This document shows, piece after piece, positions 1 to 5,028 of a DNA stretch of 5,028 bases. This DNA is from JAAYJR01 sp964563975. GTDB taxonomy: Bacteria > Bacteroidota > Bacteroidia > Bacteroidales > Prolixibacteraceae. The number at the start of each line of letters is the position of its first letter. The first letter of the stretch is position 1. The position numbers and the translations under genes are program-made. The notes under the pieces are model-generated. The model saw only the letters and a program-made list of their open reading frames with translations. It was not told where the DNA came from and made no database searches. The DNA lies in assembly GCA_964563975.1 (NCBI GenBank), contig CAZLZJ010000104.1, positions 1-5,028 on the forward strand. Reading direction: 5' to 3'.

Positions 1-2
1 TG

Positions 3-2450
3 CACTTATCATGTATAAAAAATAGTCCCGATAACAAACATGATAGATCAAAATATCGCATGGTAAGTGGCATCTATCCTCATCTGGCTTATTACAATAA
101 TGAGGGCGAATGTGGTACCGGCGCTGTAGTGTCTTGGGCCGACAGGTTATGGGTGATTACATACGGACCGCACCTTCCTTTCGGCTCTTCCGATAAGTTG
201 TATGAAATCACTTCAGATATGAAGCAGCTTATTCGTCCTGAAAGTATAGGCGGAACACCTGCCAATCGTATGGTTCACAAAGAAAGTAATCAGCTTTTTA
301 TCGGCCCCTATGTCATAGATAATGACCGTAATGTCAGGGTAATTCCTTATGATGCCATGCCGGGACGGCACACCGGGAATGCCCGTCATCTTTTTGATCC
401 GGTCAATAAAATATATTACGGTACAATGGAGGAGGGATTTTATGAAGTTGATGTTAATACTTTGAAAACTACTCTATTATATGAAGATCGAAATGTAATT
501 AACAGAAGAGCTAAAGATGAGCCGGTCAATATTCCTCCGGATCTTCTGGAAGGTGTTCATGGTAAAGGTTTATACTCAGGGCAAGGAGTAATGGTATATT
601 CCAATAATGGCGAGGCAGGCCAAAAAGCACTTGAACAATTTGATATTGAAGCAGGTTCGCTTTCAGAATGGGATGGCTGTGACTGGAAGCTGGTGCGCCG
701 GAATCAGTTCGTTGAAGTAACCGGACCCGGAGGCATTTATGGAAATCTAAATCCTCAGACAGATCCTATATGGACTACCGGTTGGGATTATAAATCACTT
801 CTCTTAGGTGTCCGCAACCCTGAAACCGGCTGGAACTTTTTTCGGCTGCCAAAGGCCAGCCACAGCTATGACGGAGCTCATGGTTGGAATACCGAATGGC
901 CGCGAATAAGGGATATTGGAAGTGAAGGCAGTCCGGACTATCTTATGACAATGCATGGTATGTTTTGGCGCTTTCCTTCAACATTTACTGCTGATAATTC
1001 TGCCGGTATCCGCCCCCGGTCAGCCTACCTGAAGGTGATAGGCGATTTTGCCCGCTGGAACGGCCGGCTGGTTTTTGGATGCGACGATTCTGCAAACAAT
1101 GAATTTATGAATAAGAGAAAGCATAAAGGTGGAATTGAAGGACCGGGACAATCAAATTCGAATCTTTGGTTTACTTCGCCGGAAAAAATTGATCAGTTAG
1201 GTCCGACAACAGCTGCCGGGTCTGTTTGGTTGGCCGAAAAAGTTGTTGCCGGTGAAGTTTCTGAACCTATGCTTTTTGCCGGCTGGGAAAGACGATCTGC
1301 ATGGATTTTCAATCATGGTATTGCTGATGTTTTATTTACATTTGAGGTGGATAAGCGAGGCGATGGAGTTTGGAATGAAATTAAAAATATTGATCTGAAA
1401 CCGGATAGCTCTGCCAATGTGGAGTTTAGAAAAGATGACCCCGGTGAATGGATTCGTGTAAGAGTAGATTCACCGGCAATTGTAACTGTAAGTTTTAATT
1501 ATACCGGAAGTGATAACAGGGAAATATTTCCTTCTTCAATTTTTAAAGGAGTTGCAAGTATAACGAATGAAAAATCTATAGGAGGGTTATTATATGGATT
1601 AGGCAAAGAGCGCCGGGCTTTGGGAATTGCTGCTGTAAAATTTGAACATGGTGAGGAAAAAAGTGCAGGCTATTATGAGCTTGATGCAGAATTAAATCTT
1701 ATAAAAAAGAGTGATCTTCAAACAGAATCTTTTATAAGAGAAAATTTTGCAATTCCTGAAAAAGTTATCTCTGTTGATAAATCGTCGGTATTGATTATTG
1801 ACGATAAAAACCGGAGATGGAGGCTGCCGGTGGGAGCTGCCGGATATAAGCAGCTGACAGATGCTGCACAGTTGAGGATATGCCGGGAGGTGGTAACAGA
1901 ACGTGATCTTTTTCATGCAGCAGGGACTTTTTATGAGTTGCCTGCTGAAAATGCTGATGGGTTTGCTAAAATAAGGCCGGTGGCTTCACATAATTTCAGG
2001 ATTCACGACTATGCGTCTTATCGGGGTATGCTGGTAATGACCGGTATAGATCCGGATGCCGGGGCAGGTGATCATATTGTTTTTTCAGACGACAGGCAGG
2101 CTGCAGTATGGTTAGGCGTAGTGGATGATTTGTGGAAATTGGGTAAGCCGGTTGGTTACGGCGGTCCCTGGGACAACAATGAAGTAGAGGCAGGCGTGCC
2201 TTCCGATCCTTATTTAATCGGATTTTATGATGAGCGGTCACTGCAGATTTCACATGATGCCGATGAAAAAATTATTTTTAAAATTGAAGCAGAGCCGGTT
2301 GGACATGGTCCATGGATGCTTTATAAAGAAGTTGCAGTAAACTCCGGAGAGATATTTAATTTTAGTTTTCCGGAATATTTTAATGCTCGCTGGATACGTT
2401 TTACAGCTGATAAGGATTGCAGGGCATCAACAATATTGAAATATAAATAA
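3..2450 (+). CDS. Secreted β-propeller-like, probable carbohydrate-active lipoprotein (candidate PL27-like rhamnose-glucuronate lyase), 5'-partial
   Basis: The reading frame is open from the left window edge to TAA at 2448-2450. The first in-frame ATG is at base 60, but it has no ribosome binding site. The 19 codons before it encode a polar linker preceded by H-L-S-C, which resembles the end of a lipoprotein signal peptide. The true start therefore probably lies left of the window. Residues are numbered from the ATG at 60. Residues 5-300 are rich in Gly/Trp/Tyr strands with blade-like repeats (for example LFIGPYVID at 79-87, IYYGTMEEGFYEVD at 118-131), suggesting a β-propeller. Conserved-looking blocks are NNEGECGTGAVV (13-24), GWNTEWPRIR (275-284), TMHGMFWRFP (297-306) and SNLWF (367-371). 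Two homologous units follow at about 322-482 and 644-796, each ending in a β-sandwich-like stretch. From memory these blocks belong to a secreted family found in glycan-degrading bacteria. The PL27 link (lyase acting on L-Rha-α-1,4-GlcA) is tentative and rests partly on the neighbouring rhamnosidase. A non-catalytic binding protein or another lyase family is possible. Confidence 0.6.
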   Translation, partial: HLSCIKNSPDNKHDRSKYRMVSGIYPHLAYYNNEGECGTGAVVSWADRLWVITYGPHLPFGSSDKLYEITSDMKQLIRPESIGGTPANRMVHKESNQLFIGPYVIDNDRNVRVIPYDAMPGRHTGNARHLFDPVNKIYYGTMEEGFYEVDVNTLKTTLLYEDRNVINRRAKDEPVNIPPDLLEGVHGKGLYSGQGVMVYSNNGEAGQKALEQFDIEAGSLSEWDGCDWKLVRRNQFVEVTGPGGIYGNLNPQTDPIWTTGWDYKSLLLGVRNPETGWNFFRLPKASHSYDGAHGWNTEWPRIRDIGSEGSPDYLMTMHGMFWRFPSTFTADNSAGIRPRSAYLKVIGDFARWNGRLVFGCDDSANNEFMNKRKHKGGIEGPGQSNSNLWFTSPEKIDQLGPTTAAGSVWLAEKVVAGEVSEPMLFAGWERRSAWIFNHGIADVLFTFEVDKRGDGVWNEIKNIDLKPDSSANVEFRKDDPGEWIRVRVDSPAIVTVSFNYTGSDNREIFPSSIFKGVASITNEKSIGGLLYGLGKERRALGIAAVKFEHGEEKSAGYYELDAELNLIKKSDLQTESFIRENFAIPEKVISVDKSSVLIIDDKNRRWRLPVGAAGYKQLTDAAQLRICREVVTERDLFHAAGTFYELPAENADGFAKIRPVASHNFRIHDYASYRGMLVMTGIDPDAGAGDHIVFSDDRQAAVWLGVVDDLWKLGKPVGYGGPWDNNEVEAGVPSDPYLIGFYDERSLQISHDADEKIIFKIEAEPVGHGPWMLYKEVAVNSGEIFNFSFPEYFNARWIRFTADKDCRASTILKYK
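1023..1505 (+). repeat. Internal protein repeat, copy 1 (propeller-edge strand plus β-sandwich-like domain)
   Basis: Residues about 322-482 of the left-hand protein. The unit begins with KVIGDFARWNGRLVFG (325-340), has a long loop rich in charged residues and Gly (341-366), then SNLWFTS (367-373). It ends in a β-sandwich-like stretch with VAGEVSEPMLFAGWERR (396-412) and EWIRVRVDSP (463-472). The matching landmarks occur in the same order in copy 2. The similarity is at protein level only; the DNA has diverged, so the duplication is old. The long loop is missing from copy 2. Confidence 0.65.
1989..2447 (+). repeat. Internal protein repeat, copy 2 (C-terminal)
   Basis: Residues about 644-796, the C-terminus of the protein. 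Landmarks match copy 1 in order: FRIHDYASYRGMLVMTG (646-662) against KVIGDFARWNGRLVFG, DHIVFSDD (671-678) against SNLWFTSP, EAGVPSDPYLIGFYDER (710-726) against VAGEVSEPMLFAGWERR, and ARWIRFTADKD (776-786) against EWIRVRVDSP. The loop after the first strand is short here. A roughly 12-residue insertion with Trp and Gly (about 693-706) lies before the β-sandwich-like part. The fold is inferred from the strand pattern, not verified. Confidence 0.65.
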
Positions 2451-2524
2451 GAGCAAATAGTTTGGTTAAGCTAAATTTTCATCTGCTGTAAATGTTGCCT
2501 TTATTTTTCCGGGTTAAAAAACAT
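2451..2524. other. Convergent intergenic gap between the two stop codons
   Basis: This 74-base AT-rich gap separates two convergent genes and has no credible open reading frame. It holds two weak stem-loop candidates. One is TTTGG-TTAAG-CTAAA at 2461-2475, extendable by A-U and G-U pairs and followed by TTTT, which could end rightward transcription. The other is the longer inverted repeat at 2489-2527, listed separately. Neither has a GC-rich stem. Confidence 0.6.
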
Positions 2525-2527
2525 TTA
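2489..2527. terminator. Possible bidirectional terminator (weak inverted repeat)
   Basis: TAAATGTT at 2489-2496 and AACATTTA at 2520-2527 form a perfect 8-base inverted repeat around a 23-base loop. The right arm overlaps the TAA stop of the GH78 gene (bases 2525-2527, read on the minus strand). On the plus strand it is followed by a T-rich stretch at 2524-2540. The stem is AT-rich and the loop is long, so this is a weak candidate for a Rho-independent terminator. Its position between convergent genes is the main support. Confidence 0.25.
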
Positions 2528-4939
2528 TTTTATAATTATTTCATAACTTCCTTCTTGCAGTTCAAATTTTCCTGTTTGTAATCCTTCTATTTTGCTTGCC
2601 TGAAATCCAGGATCACCAACTTTGTTTATTGAAATCTTTTGAGCAGAAGATAACGGAAGGCTGACCATTGCTGTTGAGCCTGCAGGTATTTCAAAATGGT
2701 ATTTTCGGTTGCTGCTCTCTTTTTCCCAGTTGGAAACAATTTTTCCTGCAGGAGTATGATATGTGCAGTTAACATGGTCAAGATTTTTCGGTGTGTTTGG
2801 AGCCAGATGAAATTTTGTAAATCCGGGAAACCCTGGATCAGGCCTTATCCCACCCAGCCAGCGGTAAAACCATTCAGATACTGATCCAAACATCGGGTGA
2901 CAATTGGAGTAGACATTGTTACTCTCTTTCCATGTTTCCCAAATGGTTGTGGCTCCTTTTTCTATCATATGACCCCAGCCGGGGTATTTGGTATTGTTAA
3001 CAATTTCAAAGACTTTGTCGGGTGACAGATATTTTGAGATAGCTTCAAGAATATATTTTGTGCCGAAAATACCGGTAGTGAAATGTCCTGCCGGTGCAGC
3101 GGCTACCGCTTTCATTAGTGAATCAACTGCAGATGGAGTCTCCTCCGGAGAAACTATTCCATAATATAACAGGCTGGAAAATAGAGTCTGTCTGTTAATT
3201 TTACCTTCCACCGGTTTTTCCCAAAACTCTTTTCTGATAATATTTTTTAATTTTTTTGCTAATTGGCCGTAATGCTCTTTTCCTATATCATCATTCATTA
3301 AATTTGCAAATTGCCGCATTATACGGGCGCAAAACAGATAATGACATGTACCCACCAATTCGGATGGTACGGGCTCTAAAGATTCGTGATCACCCAAGCC
3401 TGCATCTATTATCCCTTCAGGATGAATCCGGGCAGCCTTTTCCATCCATTTTTTATTTAAAATATATAACTCTTTTATAAAATCTATATCGTTATAATAA
3501 AGATAGAGATAATATTGAGTGATGATAAAAGCCGATTCCCAGCTTAATCCGCAGTATTTAGTGTCAACAAAGGGGGCAGTGTCGATAAAAATGGAGTCAT
3601 TCATTGCATCAACCCAGTCGTATACTGTCTTACGGTAAAAGGACTGCATATCGAAATTATAAATAAAAGCTTCGCAGGTGGCATTCAGATCTCCTCCGTA
3701 ACCAAATTTTTCACGTGCAGGACAGTCAGATTGAACACTGATAAGGTTGGAGAGAAATGTTCTTTCTGAAGCTTTTTGGATTGAATTGATAAGTTCTGAG
3801 GAAGATGAAAAACTGTTAATTTGCGGTACATTTGAGTTTAGCGCCAGCCCTTCGATATCTGAAATTTGCGGTTTGTATTTTATTCCTGATATTTCCATAT
3901 ACCGGTAAGTGTGAAAGGTGAACTCAGGACTGTAAATTCCATTTCCCGAAGGTCCTATGATATACGTGTCGGTTTGCCATGCCGTATCGGGTGCTCCGGG
4001 GCCACCCACGCCGGGTCTTTTAATTTGACCACATACTGCGGTCATTGTATTGAGGGTGCTGTCTTCATAAATACGCTCTCCGAAGCGGAATACTATTGAG
4101 TCTCCCGGATCTCCTCTAAGCTTAATTCTTTGAATGCCTGCAAAATTCACTCCCATATCAACTATATAAATTTTATCAAAGGGAGAATAAATATCTACCG
4201 GCGAAATGATGTCAGTTATCTGAACAGGGGGAAAAAATGCTTTTTGTAATTGCCCGCCCGGACCGTTTTGGATAGTAGCATTTTTCCATATTGATGCATC
4301 AAAACCGGGTTTATCCCACCCTTTGATCTCCTTTCCTGCATCGTAAACTTCACCCAGGTAAACATTGTTTTTTAATATCGGCCCATACTCATATTGCCAT
4401 GATTCATCACTATTTATAATACTTTTTTTGCCGTTTTTATATTCCACAACTATTTTTCCAATAAAAACAGGTCTGCCTGTGACATTAAGGGCAGTTCTAA
4501 GATTTTTGTTACCCCACATTTTCATTGGCAGCGGATTATAAAAGCCATTCCCCAAAACAACACCGATGCAGTTATCGCCCGGCATAAGAAGGTTTGCTAT
4601 ATCATATTCTGAATAATATATTCTTTTGCCAAACTCTGTCCATGCAGGATCAAGCATATTATTGCCTGCCCGCTGTTCGTTTATTGTAGCTTTATAATAA
4701 CCTGCTGCAGTGATAAGTAGTTTTGCTGATTTTATTTCGCCATTCAAACTGAACTCTTTTCTGAACATGGGGGCAGGGTCGTCAAGATAAAAAAGCGAAT
4801 CCTCTGCCGGAGCTTCTTTACCGTCGCCAATCCAGAAGGCATCGCCGGTATCGGTTAACCGGCCGGATGTACTGTCAGACTGGTGGTTTTTGCATCCAAA
4901 AAATGTCAGTATGGCTAAAAAGAGTATTATCCTGTTCAT
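2525..4939 (-). CDS. GH78 α-L-rhamnosidase, predicted lipoprotein
   Basis: A complete 804-residue protein of normal length for a secreted GH78 enzyme, which hydrolyses terminal α-L-rhamnose from glycans by an inverting mechanism. The N-terminus is a lipoprotein signal: hydrophobic residues 4-13, lipobox FFGC with Cys16 as the anchor, then a polar Ser/Thr/Asp linker. Lys at +2 avoids the Asp inner-membrane retention signal, so outer-membrane placement is likely. Domains in order: N-terminal β-sandwich (about 70-205, with AAGYYKATINEQRAG at 78-92), second β-sandwich (about 245-355, with DMGVNFAGIQRIKLRGDPGD at 261-280), (α/α)6 catalytic barrel (about 372-698) and a C-terminal β-domain (about 702-770). 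By family comparison the active-site acids are Asp405, Glu410 and Asp417 in SDCPAREKFGYGGD (404-417), and Glu668 in TTIWETW (664-670). Further family blocks are GHFTTGIFGT (618-627) and MFGSVSEWFYRWLGGI (683-698). The ATG at 4939 is chosen because it opens directly into the signal peptide. No clear ribosome binding site precedes it, as is common in Bacteroidota. It converges on the propeller-protein gene. Confidence 0.95.
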   Translation of the reverse strand: MNRIILFLAILTFFGCKNHQSDSTSGRLTDTGDAFWIGDGKEAPAEDSLFYLDDPAPMFRKEFSLNGEIKSAKLLITAAGYYKATINEQRAGNNMLDPAWTEFGKRIYYSEYDIANLLMPGDNCIGVVLGNGFYNPLPMKMWGNKNLRTALNVTGRPVFIGKIVVEYKNGKKSIINSDESWQYEYGPILKNNVYLGEVYDAGKEIKGWDKPGFDASIWKNATIQNGPGGQLQKAFFPPVQITDIISPVDIYSPFDKIYIVDMGVNFAGIQRIKLRGDPGDSIVFRFGERIYEDSTLNTMTAVCGQIKRPGVGGPGAPDTAWQTDTYIIGPSGNGIYSPEFTFHTYRYMEISGIKYKPQISDIEGLALNSNVPQINSFSSSSELINSIQKASERTFLSNLISVQSDCPAREKFGYGGDLNATCEAFIYNFDMQSFYRKTVYDWVDAMNDSIFIDTAPFVDTKYCGLSWESAFIITQYYLYLYYNDIDFIKELYILNKKWMEKAARIHPEGIIDAGLGDHESLEPVPSELVGTCHYLFCARIMRQFANLMNDDIGKEHYGQLAKKLKNIIRKEFWEKPVEGKINRQTLFSSLLYYGIVSPEETPSAVDSLMKAVAAAPAGHFTTGIFGTKYILEAISKYLSPDKVFEIVNNTKYPGWGHMIEKGATTIWETWKESNNVYSNCHPMFGSVSEWFYRWLGGIRPDPGFPGFTKFHLAPNTPKNLDHVNCTYHTPAGKIVSNWEKESSNRKYHFEIPAGSTAMVSLPLSSAQKISINKVGDPGFQASKIEGLQTGKFELQEGSYEIIIK

Positions 4940-5028
4940 GACTGCTTGGTTTTAAATTTTTTGCGAAAAATGATTTTTATTTTATCCGATCAGGCTAAAT
5001 ATAGCCAATAGCTTTATAAGATCGTATG
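4940..5028 (-). promoter_or_regulatory. Upstream region of the GH78 gene with a weak promoter candidate
   Basis: This is 89 bases of AT-rich DNA with no gene visible. Read on the minus strand, TTGGCT (5008-5003) and TAAAAT (4984-4979) are 18 bases apart and partly match -35/-10 boxes. No clean copy of the Bacteroidota -7 element TAnnTTTG is present; the closest is TATATTTA (5002-4995). The sequence just before the start codon (AAACCAAGCAGTC) has no Shine-Dalgarno match. The promoter could equally lie beyond the window. Confidence 0.2.
4993..5006. repeat. Short palindrome GGCTA-AATA-TAGCC upstream of the GH78 gene
   Basis: This is a perfect inverted repeat with two 5-base arms around a 4-base centre, 53-67 bases upstream of the GH78 start codon. 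It overlaps the region just downstream of the candidate -35 box, a position that would suit an operator. It is short enough to occur by chance and no known operator is recognised. Confidence 0.2.

Noticed and set aside
60..62. ATG at 60 as the start of the left-hand gene
   Set aside because: The frame is open to the window edge, no ribosome binding site precedes this ATG, and the upstream codons look like the end of a lipoprotein signal plus linker.
1692..1916. Open frame on the minus strand, 74 codons
   Set aside because: It lies wholly inside the left-hand gene on the opposite strand, has no recognisable domain, and its composition fits an antisense shadow.
1996..2253. Open frame on the minus strand, 85 codons
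   Set aside because: It is an antisense shadow of the C-terminal repeat of the left-hand gene, with low-complexity basic composition and no known motif.
3..2450. Ulvan lyase of the PL24/PL25 propeller type
   Set aside because: Those enzymes are much shorter (around 500 residues) and I do not see their layout; the duplicated C-terminal unit does not fit.
2451..2524. A small gene or RNA gene in the intergenic gap
   Set aside because: The gap is only 74 bases, AT-rich, with no open frame of useful length and no tRNA-like structure.
2696..4099. Three short plus-strand open frames (2696-2884, 3256-3480, 3911-4099)
   Set aside because: All are antisense to the well-supported GH78 gene, and none has a recognisable motif or a supporting start context.

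Overview
The window looks like a piece of a Bacteroidota chromosome. Base composition is moderately AT-rich, non-coding DNA is sparse, and there are no strong Shine-Dalgarno sequences. The rightmost gene starts with a typical Bacteroidota lipoprotein signal (a short hydrophobic stretch ending in FFGC, followed by a polar linker). The genus cannot be told from the sequence.

Layout: two large genes converge tail to tail and fill almost the whole window. Bases 3-2450 (+) encode a large secreted protein that is cut off at its 5' end by the window edge. It appears to be built on a β-propeller with two copies of a propeller-edge plus β-sandwich unit. I recognise its conserved sequence blocks as those of a large, mostly uncharacterised secreted family of polysaccharide degraders. 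The nearest characterised group I can suggest is the rhamnose-glucuronate lyase type (PL27), and that assignment is tentative. Bases 2525-4939 (-) encode a complete GH78 α-L-rhamnosidase lipoprotein with all four expected acidic active-site residues. The 74-base gap between the stop codons holds only weak hairpins that could serve as terminators. The 89 bases right of the GH78 start hold a possible promoter and a short palindrome.

Working together (inference): both proteins look exported and lipid-anchored, and one is a clear rhamnosidase. The pair probably belongs to a locus for breaking down a rhamnose-containing plant or algal glycan, such as arabinogalactan side chains, rhamnogalacturonan or a gum. 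No SusC/SusD pair, regulator or transporter is visible, so only part of any such locus is seen. I found no mobile element, RNA gene or CRISPR array. The most unusual features are the internal duplication in the left-hand protein, its uncertain enzymatic role, and a strong excess of the tetranucleotide CCGG across the window.
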